A stretch of DNA of 64,000 nucleotides from Effrenium voratum (GCA_963377175.1 CAUJNA010000513.1:266874-330873); one strand, 5' to 3'. Counted from the stretch's first letter, positions 1 through 14,846 are shown. Notes: a model not told the origin generated them from the letters alone. Numbers and translations are program-made.

Positions 1-1915
1 TGCGCCGAAAGCACCCAGCTTTTTCATGCGAAGAGACTTCATCTTCGCAGAGACTTCCCGGCCTATGGACCCTCAGATGCCCAGTTGCCATGGGAAAAAA
101 GGGCACCCTTTTTTGGTTGCTTGAGTTCAAAGAAGAAAAACAACCTTCCCCCAAAAAAAGTTGACAAAACAAAAGCAACCCACTGAGCAACAAAGGAGCC
201 CTTGAGGTGTCGAGTCGCTGCGGATGGCTGCCAGCAGCAGGCCCTTGGCCTGGATGGGTCCTCGTGGCACCACCTCGGGAAGCGAAGCACAAAAGGGTTT
301 GGTGGCCACCCGATGTTGGTAGGCTTCAAAAGAGAAAACCAATGTGTCGTAGCTGTAAAGGAAAGCCAAACAAAAACACACACAAAAAAAATAAAATAAA
401 AAAGGAAACACAAACATAAAACACATGTTGGGGTCCTCCCCTAAAAGACGACGCAACCAAATGAGTATACGTCCAAGGGTGACGGCACCATTTTGTGATT
501 CGCCCTTTAACCAACCTGAAAAGGATACAAAAAGGCTGGGTGAGTTGCAAAGCCACTGATAAAGTGCTTGATTTGGACAAAGGAACTATGGAGAGGGGGC
601 TAGAGGGGTACCCGAAATAGGTTAACTAATAACTAGGTGCTGTTTAATGCAACACCATGATTCCCCAGAGATGCAACCGACCCGGTTGGGAATTGGAAGG
701 TCTTAGTTTGGGGTTCTGTGGGGCAATCACCAAACCAAAAGAGCAGGGGTGCTGAACAACCAAGAAACCAACCAAAACAACCTCAGCTACTGCACCACAA
801 CAAAAACTTACACCTTTGATTCTGGACAACTCGGTGATGCATCGAGGCACTTCTGAGCACGTATTCAATTCATTCCTGCTTGATTTGTATGCCAAGTGGG
901 GTGGCATTGTTTGCAGCTTTTTGCTGCGCGGGGGGCGGGGGGAGCCTTGGGGCCTTTCGGGAAAATCAGCTTACTCAATGACCATGGCCATTGCGGTCTG
1001 GCATTCAATCTCGAAAGCGCCGAAGCTCCAATGTTGTGTGTGCTTCACGTCAGGTGTGCGTCTACCACAGCAGAAGTCAAGGCTGCCCAGGGTGATTGCG
1101 GCTCAGCTTGGGGTGTAGCAAAGCAGACAGCCTAAAAATCATCGGCTTCCGGCTGGTTCAAGACTGGGCACCTAAACATGCACCAACAAGAAATCGCTTG
1201 GCTCGCCCTCAACAAACCAAACCCCAACTACCAACTGAACCGCACTGGCCGTTAAAACTGCGGGCCTAGGGGCTGGTCTGGTAATTCCAAACCCACGCCC
1301 GAACGAGCCTTGCGGCAACATCAACCTGAGGTCACGCAAAGACATCGAGCTCTTCCTTGTCCAGACATGACGCACACTCGCGGCGAACGGCTGCGGGGCT
1401 CCGGGCCACATTCAAACCGGGGCAGTGCGTAAAGAAGGCCTCGCGCAGAGATCTATCTCCCAATGCACAAGCAAGCCTCGCAGTCGAACCGTAGGGTTTA
1501 TCAAGGATGTCGATACCATCAGCAACATGTTTCATGAAACCCCTATGGTTGCTGTTGACCCCTGAAAAAGTCTAACTTTTTGTGGGTTGAATGGAAAATA
1601 TACTGTTTCCCAAACAGTCAAAGTCCAAAGATCGAACCAAATGGCCATAACGCCTATGTGGCAGCTGTTAATTGCGTTGGTTTCCGTATGGTCATTGTTG
1701 TTGGCGGGCTGTTTTGGGCGCCACACACAGCCCTCAGCCCATGAGCCGTACACAACCGCATGGCCAGTTTTCGTGGCCAAGGCCGAAGCGCTGATAATCA
1801 ACGGGCCGTTTCTTCACGGGACATCAGTATGCATACTGATCTCTTTCGGCCTTTCGGGTTTGGAACCGAAAGGCCTGAAAAATGACGATTGCTCAAGACC
1901 TTCCAGTGCAAAGCA

Positions 1916-2006
1916 CCTAGATAGCCACGTTGCTGCTTTTTTCAGCCACTGCTGCTGGTTGTTGGGGTAAAGTGCATGGAAAAAAAACAGCAACTGGCGA
2001 TCCAGG
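1916..2006. mobile_element. Inverted-repeat element, family D, copy 1
   Basis: Starts CCTAGATAGCCACGTTGC and ends GCAACTGGCGATCCAGG, which is its imperfect inverse. The middle is GGTAAAGTGCATGG plus an A-run. Two further copies are at 29501 and 56950. Confidence 0.75.
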
Positions 2007-5000
2007 CATACTCCAGGTCCGCTACTCCAGGTCCGCGGCTTGAGTCATTTCCTTACGGACACCTCCTGGCGGGTGCCTCCGGAGGGCAACCTCCCTTCGG
2101 AACTCGGAACGTCGTCCCGCAAAACAGTAGGTCGATTTCAGGTAAGACCTCCTCATGTTTTGTTTTTGCCTCGGTGTAAAGGAAAACCCGCTGGGGCTCC
2201 AAACCGATACTCGGTGTGTCGGAAACATCAATGACACACAGCCCTACGCTTGCCTCGCAACACATCAGGGAACTGCGTAACAATGAGCTGCATGCAACCG
2301 AAAAGACTTAACAAACACGTGGAAACAACATCAATACATGGGCCACGTTCGCAATGTTGGCAGCCTCAGCCAGAGGCACGGAAGCTTTGCGAGCCCCTCT
2401 GCAGATTTTCGCCAACAGAGTGGCTGCCCATTGGTCTGGTGGGAAAAAAAGCGGCCATGTCACGTGGAAAAGATGCACTCCCAAAAAGCCCGGCTGGCCC
2501 TGTCGCATCCGTTCGAAGGTTTGGTCTGTTCGGCTCCCGGCGGCAAGCGAAGGCCGCCTCGCCTCTGGAGACTGAGAGTGGTAAAGCCCTCCGTGGCCAA
2601 CTGCCCCGGCAGGCATCCGGATGGTGAGCGAGCCGCAGTGCCTCGTTCGAACGGCGAAAGGGGGGAGGCGGGGTCCACAGCCGGTGTCCTTTGCAAGGGA
2701 TTCCTTTTGCCTCTGGTCCTCTGCGACATGAAGATGTTCAACCTCTGCTTGGTTTTAAGGCCATCATTGCTCGCACAGGGCTACAACAGCACCTCAAGGG
2801 GCAAGCTTACCTTGGATGCCCAAAAAAGATAAAAGCTTTTATGAGTCCTAGATCGACACTAAAGCGGGCCAATAGCAACTAGCGGAGAAACACCACCCAC
2901 ATCCCAAGTCGCAATCGTCAGCGCACGAACTTCTCTGCAGCCCTGGGCAGCCCAACCAAGTGCTCCCGGCTCGGTAGCCTCAGGAGGAGGCAAGTCGCGA
3001 TCGACTTCGATGAAGCACAAAGAGGAAGACTTGGGCGATCGGATATGAGATTGTGAAGGATATTAAAGGGAAATGAAAGGAAAAAAATGGATGGAGAGTC
3101 TCTTTTCATATTTCCTGTCTCCATCCCATCCCCGCTTCCCAACCTTCCTACATCAGGTTCTCCAGCTGCTGTGTAACACCTTGGGAGTTGGAAAGGGACG
3201 GGAGGTGAGAAAGAGAACCGTCATGCCTCGAAAGATCAAGTCCTTGGGGTTCACTGGTAATTCCCATTGAATGCTCCTGCACTTGCGGCGCAGCAAAGCA
3301 CATCCAAGCACGCCCAGAGAATTATAGCCCCATCACATGCACCCATCACCCGACCCCCCAACGGATTCGCCGCCTCCATGTACTTGGATTAACCCCAACT
3401 TGTAGAAGCACACCAGCTAGAGGCCGGTATTGATTCTGACAGCTCTCAAGCCAAGCCCAGCATGGAAGGCCATGGCCGAATTCCAAAGTTGCCCAATGCC
3501 CAACCGCTTGGACCCAAAAACTGAGGGGCCCCCATCCGGGCACCCGGGCGGTACTTGGCGGCCTCGTTCACAATCTGGTCAAAACTGGGAGCGGCGGTTT
3601 TGGCCCGGAGGCAAAAGAGAGAGAGAGAGAGAGAGCAAACCAAATTCTTAAAGGACGGCATCGAAGAGTTGGATATGCCACACGTCTCGCTCTAAAGGTT
3701 ATGGCAAAGAGCCAAGAAGACAGCAAGTGACTTCAGCACACTGGAGTTACAATCTATGAACAACTACGTAGTAGCAGTTCGCTTGGCGGTTTCCGTGTTT
3801 GCCGCAGGACTGGGCAAAACTGCATATCGCGGCGCTCTTGCAGGTATTTAACAGCTGCTGCACACCAACCACCACATTTCTTCCCGAATTAACTTGCGTA
3901 CGGTATCAACCTTTGCCAACAACATTCGAGTAAGTCAACTTCAGGTGAGGGCAAAATGACAGTTGTACGCCGACTCATGTCCAATCCCTTTCGTCAACTG
4001 CTCTTTCAATAGAAGGCTGAATATGACAATAGCCAACTCCTCACCAGCCAAGCGCACAAATGGCACTCTGCAGGCCACCGCGTTCCGCCGCCATTCACGG
4101 TGACACTGTTTTTTTTAGCGAAGCCGGTACTCACACAAATCATTCCAGCTGAACCCACGCAACCCGCACACCTGGGGGCAGGGCGCAGGAAAGACATAGT
4201 CTGCAAACTGAATCTCCGCGATGGCCGTGTGCCTGGCAAAAGTGAAGCGGAAACCATCGCAGTTGCCAACAGTAGCTGCAACGAATTCAAGAGACAATGT
4301 GGTACCTCTCTCGTTTCACCACTTCACCGGAATCGCAGAGCTCTCCCCTGAAGATTAAGCGATAGACACCCCCAAAATCCTCACTTGTTCGAGTCTCAAT
4401 TTGGGGGATCCCATGGGGATCCCCTTTACGAACATAGACACCCCCCCAAAATCGTCACTCTAGGCAGCTCCTTTTGATCAGAGTGAGTGAACCTGGCCCT
4501 CTGGCATCGATCCGGCCCGTGCCATTGATTGGCTGCACAGCCTGGGGTTAGGCGATATTTGTTGCAGCTCGAAGTGACATGGACAACAAAGAATCAGTGC
4601 GATCGAGATGCTTCTTTCTTTTCTGTCAAAACTGCTCGCAGACTGTCTCTGTGCATGTCTCTGAGATCAAAATCAACCCCGTAGACAGCCGCGCTAGGCG
4701 AACCAAGCTTTGCAACCAGTTAGGATCCGCTGTTAGACCAGTAAAAAAGGAGGCACTGAGGATGCGAACTCCGCTGAATTCCACGCATTCCGCATTCCGA
4801 ATTCCGCGGAACCAGGACCCCGCGGATCCGTGGGCGCACCCGACCGAGGCTAAGCCAATCGCAAAGCCTCGGGCGTCGGCCGGGAAAGCAGTGCTGAACG
4901 GGCGTCACCTTGTGCGGGTTACCCTTTTGGGTTGGTTCAAAGGGAAACCAATGGAAAACCACTCCGTTTCGAGAGTTCCCCATTTTGACACAAACCCCAA

Positions 5001-8000
5001 AGAGGAACTAGAATGAAGAAATCATTTGGCCGCCAAGATGACTTGAATTATACCAGCCTGGCCCCAACCTGTCAAGAACCGCGTTGTCAAAAAGCAGGTG
5101 CTTGCTTGACAAACGATGCAAATGTAAGTGCAACGCAGAAACAACCTGCGCGCAGCTCTTTGACCTCACAGCACCCTGCGCACAACCTGCTACAGCACCC
5201 TTCCAAAATGTTCGCTCGCATTGAGCAACACCTGAATCAAAAGCAGTCACACACGCTTTGCAGCTTCACCCTGCAGTGCGCAGCACTCTTCCAATTTGCG
5301 TTACGTGTCTCTACTTGAAGTTAGAACCCATACTGTGGATGGACGAAATCCTGCACAAGTTGGGATGGATGAAACCCTGAAAACAAGGAGATAAACCACC
5401 TACGAGCTGGTGCAACATTTCATCCATCCACTGTCTCGCGCAGTTTTCTTTGAATTCTGGTTGCTTTGCACTCTGTAGCGGTACAGTTCCTGTCCCAAGA
5501 GCCAAACATGACAGCTAGACATTTATTCGGAGGGTGCAGTTAGAGCTTGGTGTTGTTCCTTACTTCCATTTGTATGTCCGCTTGATGTCTCTTGTCCTCA
5601 ACATTAACCGATTCATTGATTCAATGCCTCACACTGGTGAACTGTTGAGCAACTGCATGCAGCTTGCGTGTTCGCTTGCTTACGAATTCTCATTTGCGGT
5701 GCATGTATGGCTCTTTGTGCGACATGGTCGAAGCTCCTGTATGGATCATTGTCGTTTATGAAATCCTGACCATGAATAGTTCAATCCCCAAGGGTCAATC
5801 CCCATCTTAGTCTCTAGGCGGATGACACAGTAATAAGTGTTTAGTTGGTGCGGCCCTTTCTTTGCAGAACATCAATGAGGGAAAGGGGCAGAATGAAAAA
5901 GCGCTGCCTGAGGTCGCAAAAAATAATGAGTCAGTTGGAGATCTCAAATGGGAATCACCTGCAAGAAGCTAAGCATGCACCATTCGAGCACACCTTCACA
6001 GGCACTCCAAGAACACAGTCCTCTTCCCGGAGTCTGCATGGCCCAACCAAAGTGCAAATGATCGCCAACCATTCCCCAGGTGCCATGCCTCACGAAGTGG
6101 CACTTTGCACCCAAAGGGTCAAATACGAGACAATCTGCCCAGCTCTCCGTCTGATCAGCAAGTCAGCCGAGGTCGGCAACGAGGGACATTTGAGCCCTGG
6201 AGAAAACTACAGGTTTCACCACATGGGAAACTTGGGTTGCCCCACGTAGAGCTCCGCAAACCAACAGTAGACCAAACACATTGTCAACTACTCACATTGT
6301 CTGGCTTAGCTTTGCGCCAGGCAGTCTTCCCCATTTGCTACCGGCTCCTGGTCGGGTAACCCTTAGCAGCCAACCCGCAACTTTGCTCACTTGGCCACAC
6401 GGCGTGTTTCCAAGATCTCCACAGCTCGTGAACTTGGGCCCCAGGCCCACAATCCCCTGCTCAGAGAGCGGCGTATTAAACCTCGAGAATTGCCAGTGCT
6501 GCACATAGCCGTTCTTGACGCTTGGGTGTATCAGGATGAGAGACCGATGTGCCCATAGGTGGCCTTTTGGAAAAATAGAAATGGAATAAACCCCCTCTAA
6601 ACCAGGGCCCTCTATGTTTTGAGCAGACCAACCAAAAGGACACCTATGGATGCGCCTGTGTTCAAACAAAGGCCCACAGAGAGGAGAAGAGGTCTACCTG
6701 GTGAATCGTCACACGCGTGCGGTGACGGAGACCAGCAAAGCAAGCAAGCAAGCAAATGAGCGAGCAGAACCTCGGTTGCGAAATCTGCTCCCCGGCTAAA
6801 AGTATAACTTTTAGTGGTTTAATACGGAAAACCCATGAGTACGGCAAAAAGCTAAAGTCCTAACATCCCTTGGCAAAATGCACCAAAGAAACAACAACCT
6901 GCCAGCCTCTCAGCCAACAAGCCATCATACCAACAAAGTCTGACCAAACAATGCAGCAGCCCAACAAGCCAAAAAGGTAACAAACCAACACGGCAGCAGA
7001 CCAACTAACCAGGGAGTCAACTGTCGTCCCATTTGACAGGGCTGCTCCAAAGACGCTGGAACACCATGAGAACTTTGGTGCCTACGAAACTTGCCAAAGA
7101 AACAGCATCATGTCATCCTACCCTGGTGGATTCATCTTTTGCTCGGAGCACTTGAAGAAATCACGTCGCAACAAAAGCGGTTCCTTCACAAGTCGCTTCA
7201 AAGAGGTCCGCAAGATGCTGAGTCTCTGAGAGCCCAGCACTCGGTCCTCTCCAAACCTTAGCACTGCTGCTGGTCGAACGCAGTGAGACAAATGGCCCCG
7301 GCCGAGGTCTGCCTGTAGAGGAAACGTACATCAATGCATTTACATGCGGAACACATATACATATGGATATATGATTTTTTCAGCTGGCCGTCCGGGATAC
7401 GCAATGAAGCGCAGGTGCGCACTCGCCAATGTAGGTCCAATACCGATCCAGGAGCTGTTCCCAAGAAGCCACAATAGCACCTTCCTCACTATTCCTTCCA
7501 GAAAACACCCCTCGCTTGTCCACAGCCAACCTTTTGACATTTTGGTTTCTTAAAGGAGCGGCATTTTCTGTGGCATTGCAAGTGGGGATCCTGCTCCTCA
7601 CGCCCGGCCTGTACTTTGGGCTTAGACAACGACAACATGGAACCCCGTTTCCACCCAGAACTCATCCATGTGTTCCTGTCGTGCCAGGAACGCCATCCAA
7701 AGGGCATTCCTAATTGGAGGACATCATGTGGAGATCGGCATGGACGTTCGGGCATGAACTTTAAATTGAGTTGGATATGAAATACATGGTTGGACGTATA
7801 CGGTAAACCATTTGAGGGTCTTGCCAATGCGTCTTGTGCCCGATTGCTCGTTTTGTCCGCGATCAGTGAGCTCGCTACACTAGTGCTGAATTCACGGTCA
7901 TTTGGGCAAGAACGGTACCCTCAATAAATATAAAGCACAAACCGATTTGGGTGTGTCTTTGATCCCCAAAAACACAACCCCATTTGGCGATTTCAAAACT

Positions 8001-8954
8001 CCCGGGCCCGCGACTGCTCGCGGAGGTTCATCGTGCAGCCTCACACTGAAAAGCAGATCTGAGCGAAGGAAGCAGGGGGCCTTTTACGAGCCATGGTCAA
8101 AACGCCTTGTGTCGGCCATGGGCCATGGTTCCTTTAATAGGGAACCATTCTCATGGCTGTCTAAATTTCCTGTAAAGAGTCCATGACCATCCCTACCCAC
8201 CCCAAGCAAGCAGGTCTTTTGACCCCTGCGTGTGTTGTTTTTCGAGGACCCCCCGAAAATGGTTGGTTTTCCTGTGGTGTCCCATGTAAAACAACCCAAA
8301 AGGGTACCCTCAAAGAAGACAGACCCATGTGAGTTCGTCTCAAGGTAGGACGAGGAATTCGCCGAACATTGCTCCAAAAGAACGAGCAACTCGTGGCGGC
8401 AAGCGACGGAAGACGCCACCAAACGCGACGTCCTCGCCAAAGAGCACCGCCTAACCGACGGAAAGCTGCGGTTAACCGCCAAATGGGCATGTGTCACCAG
8501 GATGTACTGTATCTAAAAATAGTGTACACTACCCCCAAACCATGTGATCTACAGCCACTACAGCTACCATGTAAAGTTGTAAAGGATATCTATCCCGTTT
8601 TCTCATGAGTGGTGGTGGCTTGAGGGCAGGGGAAACTATCTTAGACTGTCTCCAATCCTGAGTCAGAGCCATAGCAGCGGGGCATGAGAAGGTTGTGGCC
8701 TTTATGATTCTGAAGGGTCCCCCTATTCGTCACTATAAGTCACCAATATATGGGTGTGAAAATTTCCTTGGCAGACCTCGGATCATTTAGGTGGGGATTT
8801 ATGTCCACCAACCGCTTTTTGAGAGGGTTCCCTATTCAAAATCATAGCATCAGCAATGGCCACTCGGTTTGCTAAGGCTCTGAGCCAATTAATACTGTGG
8901 ACGGACGAAATCCAGGTCGCGCCAACACAATGAGATGATTCCCTGTAAATACCA

Positions 8955-9070
8955 GCAGGGGTCCTTACATTATACACCTGAACATTGCCTTGTGAATGGT
9001 GGTTTCCCTTTATTTTGGTGAAAAAAGCCATGTTTCAAACGGGTAAAATGTATCTTTTCAGGAGCCCTGA
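8955..9070 (+). repeat. Dispersed repeat, family H, copy 1
   Basis: Shares TACACCTGAACATTGC, TTCATTTTGGTG-like, ATGTTTCAAA and GGAGCCCTGA blocks with 23980-24109. The sequence ACTGTGGACGGACGAAATCC just upstream recurs at 5333 and 42348. Confidence 0.6.
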
Positions 9071-12000
9071 CCAACAAACAGTGGTGTCAACCATGGTTCC
9101 AAAGTGGTGCGCTGCCCGATTTCGTCCTTCCCCAGTATGAGTGTCATGTTCTAGGCCGCCTTGAGGCATGTGCAAGTCTCGCAAACGCACGGAATACCTT
9201 GAGCAGCGAAGCAGCCGTTTCCTGTGGGTGGCTCGTCTTTTGTTGAGGGTAGTATGTCAAAACTTTCATTGCAAAAAACCAGGCAAAAAGCAAAGCAATA
9301 TTCTCTGGCCCCGGGAAAAAATAGACTCCACCTTTGGGGTCCCTGGAGGAGATCCTAACGTAATTTCTGGCTAGAAGCAGCGGTAGAAGGATTGCTCAGC
9401 TCCCTGGACATTATTTCGTGTGCAAGATGTGGGGAGTTTCAAAACCAGGGATCCCCCAGTTGAGGCTTGTTCAAAAAGAAAGCCCCCCGATTTTGGGCCA
9501 TTTACAGCGCCCTTGCTTTTTCCCTAGAGCGGGTCACCATAGGATCCCCTAAAACAAAGGCTACCCATTTTGAACAACCTCCAATTCCTTGCGGAGTTCC
9601 CTTTTCCATCCGCTTGAACAAAAAAGTGCGACCTGAATTCAGGTGACCACAGTGTGGTTGCCAAGCGCCCCTGTGTCACGGTGAGGGTCAAGACTGCTTG
9701 AAACAGCTGTTGCACGCGTAAGAAGCGGCTGCCTGATCCCACCGCTCAAACAACAAACAAAATCACATCTTGCGTTTCCAGCTTGGACATACCACTGTGG
9801 CATCGATTGGCAAGCAGCCATCATGCCAGGTTGTAACTATCGATTCTGGAAAATGAATGGGCCCTGTTAACTATACAAAAAAAGAACCACCTTTTCTTCC
9901 AGTTGCTTAAAAAAATATATCTTAAACAAATGGAAGTTTTGAAACGTGCCCGATCTTAAGGTGTTGCAGAGCCGCCAAAGGATCATCTGGCTCCATGCCC
10001 GGCCCAAGGGAGCGATCAGCTTACCCCTGGTTTTGGGCGTATTTAATTTGCCCCCCCCAATTCACTCCAGAAAGTTGGTGCTCAAACCAATCCAATCCAA
10101 TCCAATCCAATCAAGTCCTCAAGTCAAAAGCCCTAGTAAAAAAAAGAAGAGAGGCGCCGCCACAGCTCTCCCGCCTTGTCGTCGGTGTTCAGGGCAATCT
10201 CCATGGCATTGTTAATGGCCTGCCGAGCTCGCAAGCTCCACCGGTGCTTTTGAGGAAGACTCGAGCAGCCTTGAATCAATGAAGCTGCGACAGAAAAAGT
10301 GCGAGGGGTGGACTCCAAAAGAGTGGCCCGGCTTCAAAGAAGAAATTCCGGGGAAGGACTTGGCTCCATCTCTGACCCTCCAGATTTCTGGTGGTTCCCC
10401 TTGCGGCGGGTGGATTTCTTGAGACTCCCGAGTCAAGAACCATTCTGATCACATGGACATCGACCAAAAAGTTGCAAACTGGTTCAGTCTCAAAACGGGG
10501 AACTCCTTTTTGGATGCTTTTGAAGGGAAACCACGCCACGAAGTGGCACTCATCTTCCAGAGACACCCAACTGCTGGGGTCGCTTTCCAGGCTGAACCTA
10601 GCTCTTCACCAAACGCCTGGAACATGTTCATCTGCTTGCGGGCGCCCGTCGCCAAGCATCTGCCTGCCAAAGGAAACCGATTTGGCGATTTGAAGGCACG
10701 AGCAATGAATCAAGCGACTTTGGGTTGGTTTAAAAGGAAGACCCAACAGAAAAACCGAGATCCATTTGGGCGAAATGGATTCACCCGCAGTCTAACCGGT
10801 CGCACCTGTTTGTCTTGGTTGTCTTCATCGGATCAGTTGTTCAGCGTGGCTCAAGCGAGTGTACTGCCGCGCAACGTGGGAACTCCGGATCCAAAATATC
10901 CCTTGGAGCAACCCAGCAAATGCGAAAATTCACATTGGGCACCCCATTTCCCCTTTTTGGCCACACGTTGCGCCGGTTTTTTTTTCAGCCGTCAAAATGA
11001 TTCGGCCCAGTTCCACACGATAAGTTGCGGCTGGGCAGATGCGGTCAAGATATGCGGCGAGGGCTCATGTCAACCAGTCGACAGACAAGTGGACAGCCAA
11101 ATCTGGGCTGTCCTCAGATCGCCTTTTTTTTTGTGGGTTGAATGGAAATTTCCACTAAACCAACTCAAAAACCAAAAACCTCAGGAGACAGCTGGGAACC
11201 TTGAAGACAGCATATTGTTTGACCTGTGCCGATCGTATTGAACTGCCAATCGGCCCATTCCAAGCCTTTCTTGTGACTCACTTGAACAAATCTGGCACCT
11301 GGCACCTTTGACCAATTAACGTCAACCGCGGTGTGGTTGGGCGGTTCCTAGAAGACTGCTTGCCAACAAGCGAAAACCGAACGGTCATGTCAAGTCGAGT
11401 CGCATTGGGCAAGCAATAGCCTGCTTGGAAATTGCAAAATTGAAAGCCCTAGACGCAACATGGCTTCTCTTCCTTTTTGGTTGCAAATTCATCGCCTTCA
11501 GGCGCACGCTGCCGCGCTTGCAAGTGCGGTCTTTTTCTGCAATCCGCGGGCGAGAAGGCTCACTGCGTTACCATGCCCGGTCCACTGCATTAGCAGCGTG
11601 CAACTATTGGAGATTTTAGAAACACGGCAAATGGCAGGCCAAGTTGAAATCAGGGAGTTCAGGAAATGCCGTGATTCAATTTTGTCGACCTTGCTCATGT
11701 TGCAACAGGATTGTCCGGTCATAAAGCATCGTGTGCTTTCCCACGAAGACACTGCACTGAAGCAAAATGTCCCAATGCCTTTTGAGCCATACCCTCGATC
11801 GGATATGAAAGAACCCCCTGAGCCGGTTTCTACACCTGTAAGGCCAACCTTCCACACGAACAAGGATTGTCATAGACTTGGGGAGCGGCGGTCGAGATGT
11901 TTCACCTGCAAAGTAGAACCTGTAGCCGAAAAGCAGATCTGTGTTAACGCGTTAATGCACTGGCAACGAGTACAAAGGGATACAACAGCGGGCCCCGGAC

Positions 12001-12640
12001 CAGGTTTCTTGCTCTAGGGCTATTATTTGTTTCACACTCATCTTTGCTTGGCAATTGTTCGCAACACACCTCTCGGAAGGATAATTCGTGTTTAAAGCCT
12101 CCCAAATGGTAACTTACCATTGGGGGGGTCACGGGAAAAAAATCCTGGGGTGTTCCGGCTCCAGGTTGCTTCTTGATTTGTTGGTTCTTTTTTTCACCGG
12201 CAAAGACGCGCTCTCGTCCTCGGCCAAATCTCACTGCCTGGAAAAATGTTCAGCCTACAGCGCAGCGGCATGTGGGTTACAGGCATCCACCTGAAATATT
12301 CGACCTAACCGGCCGGCTCAGCCGGCCCCGCGAAGCTTGACTCACGAGTAAGGAGACCAAAGGCCGGAGAACCAGGGCACGCTTTCCCGGAACCGGAAGG
12401 GTGTGTCTTTTTGTCTGAGGCTGCCCCCTTGTTCGGTTCTGTTTTCCGGGAAACCAAAAAAAAACACCACCAATGTGTGCGGGCATACGTGCCGGTAAAC
12501 GCCGTGACACACCCAGAAACCAAACCAAAGAAGAATTCCCAACAGACGAAAAACACAAGCGAGCTCCGCGGGCGCCATTCTCGAAGGCAAGAGTTAATCA
12601 TTGCGGACGTGTGCACATCAGACGAAGTCCATTCAGCATA

Positions 12641-12735
12641 TGGGTGGCTCGTTTTTTTGGGATTTGGACCCCCCAAACCGTGTTCTGTTGGCTTTCTCCT
12701 TCAAACCCACAAAAAAGAGGTACCCTCCAAACATG
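12641..12735. mobile_element. Inverted-repeat element, family J
   Basis: Starts GGGTGGCTCGTTTTTTTGGG and ends with AAAAAAGAGGTACCCTCC, with the TTTGGACCCCCCAAA core. Same layout as the copy at 15044. Confidence 0.6.
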
Positions 12736-12939
12736 TCAATTCTGAATATCGGCGTCTGCCCGCGACAAACGTCGACACAAAGGCAAGGTCGGTGCCAAAG
12801 CTTATGGACTTTTGGTGGCAAGGGCTTCTGTCATTTGTTCGGACTGAAACTAGTCCCACCCAGTACATATGGGGTGGGCCCAGGCTTCGCAATGTCGCTG
12901 CTCAATGTTGGTAGGCAAACCCGCTATTCAGACGTTCCA

Positions 12940-12994
12940 AAAGCTTTCCAACAGCTTTCCAAAAGCTTTCCAAAAGCTTTCCAAAAGCTTGCCA
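12940..12994. repeat. 11-13 bp tandem repeat around AAAAGCTTTCC
   Basis: Five units of CCAAAAGCTTT type; the HindIII-like core AAGCTT is repeated. Confidence 0.9.
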
Positions 12995-14738
12995 AGATGC
13001 GCACAAGTCCCGCCCGGGCCCGGCCGAGCATTGCCAACTCATGGGCGAAAATATTCATCGTTCCTGTCATAAAACGCCTCTTGCGGGCGGTCATTGGCCT
13101 TGTCTGGCAGTGTCTGCGGTGACGTTCACCTCGAGCGGCAGTGGGCCAAAAGAAGTGAGCCAGGAAGATCCCGCGAAGCTCAAAGGCCAACAAATGAGTC
13201 AAGTCTTGGATCCATGAATCGATTGTGGACCCCATGAAGCCAAGCATTGGCGGCTGTTTCCCAATGGATCAGCTTGGCAGCAGGTGTGTTCCCAACCCTT
13301 GGTGCGCCAAGAAACATGTGCAACAAGTTGCAACAGCTGCTAGCAAAATACCCCGAAGCAAACCAAACCCAAGACCAACACATCAAACGGGGTACCGTTG
13401 TGCGACAAGGTCACCGGACTAGAATAAATATCACATCCGCCTGACAGCTTCGTATCAAAATGAGCTCGTAGAATGCAAACAGCTTCATCTGCTCACTCGC
13501 CCAAAGGACCTGGAATAAACGGTCCTTTTGGAAGCTTGACTCAAAAAGGATGCGAAAACCAGAGGTCAGATCCTCCTTCTGTTTTGAGCAACTGATCTGG
13601 GCAAACTACTTTTCTTCCCCTGAAGTAAGGGAACCTTCCAGTACAGGACTTTCATTATGGATGAGATCATTTGACTTTTGACCCCTGAGCTCGTTCCAAT
13701 TTGTCCAAAAAAGGAGGTCTGTCGTCAAAAACAATGAACGAGTCGCGGTCGAGCACGCCTGCAACTTACGAAAAGGATTTCAAAGAGTGCAGGACACACC
13801 AAAACCCCCCCGCCCAAACACACCCCGTTTGGGGGAGCAAAGTAGGCCAAAACTGAAGCGAAGGGTCGGGGGTCAGAGAAATTCCTGTTCTTCAGGGCCA
13901 CCCTTGGGCTGCTGTGCATACCCCTCTCCAGACAAAGGGTGTTCACTATTTTGTAGGTAACCCATGGGTTCATAGAGACAGCACATGTGATCCTGCCTCG
14001 ATTGGTCAAACACATGGGCGTGCAAAATCGTCCAAAAACGGGGCAAGCCCTGGTGTGCCCAACATGGAAACACTCAAGGAATCCCATTCGCGAAAGGGAT
14101 AAAAAGGGCACCAAATCTGGAGGTGAGTCATAGAGAGACACTCAGAAAGAATCCGGATCCCTTTTTTGGGGAGCCACTTTAGGTTCTGTTAACCGTGCAG
14201 TCCGGCGGGTTCGACGTTCACCCGCATCCATCCCCCTTTCTTCATCTGCGCTTCCAAAAACCATTCGCTGTTGTCTCCTGTTGGGGAACGTTCCATCTGT
14301 ACAAGAAGGCTGGTTAGCATGGTGTCAACCCCGGATTAAATCCGTGGTAAAAATTATTTGGGTGATTCTCCCCAAGTGATACGAGTCCCCTCTTATGGGA
14401 CACCCCACCAAAATCAGGTTCTGCTAGGTTCGGGCTTCCGACCGAAATCCAGCCAGCCACCCACCCACCTACCCCACCCCACCCCCTTCCCATCCCATCC
14501 CAGAAAGCAAAGCGGTCCTTTGGGTTGTCTCAAAATAAGGGACCCCCACAATGGGTGGTTTTCTGTTGGCTTCCTTTTCGCCCCAAATTGAATACCGAGC
14601 CTCAAAAACCGATTTCAACCATTTGCTTGAGTCCCCAGGACAAAATATTAAATATGCCAAGATTCTGTCTCTTCAAAATTCAACAGGAAAACAAGCAAAT
14701 GGGAAGCATTTCAACCTATATGGGATTCCATATGAGCT

Positions 14739-14846
14739 GTGGGTCAAAACCAATGGTACTATTTTGGGGTTTTCGGTGAATTCACCACCCATTTTAGAAC
14801 CTATTTTAGTGGTTGGTGGTTGGATGTTCACGGGTAGGATTTGGCT
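14739..14846. mobile_element. Inverted-repeat element, family G, decayed copy near the amylase stop codon
   Basis: TGGGTCAAAACCAATGG end followed by GGTGAATTCACCACCCATTT and TTTTAGTGGTTGG. The right-hand inverted end is lost. It starts within 20 bp downstream of the TGA, so it would form the 3' UTR or flank. Confidence 0.6.

Noticed and set aside
2440..2660. GC-rich stretch in the 164-codon frame at 2338-2832
   Set aside because: No splice context or motif; neither strand resembles a protein family I know.
10453..11241. 262-codon plus-strand open frame
   Set aside because: It runs through a family J copy (CTTTTGAAGGGAAACC), lacks the third-position GC of real exons here and shows no recognisable domain.
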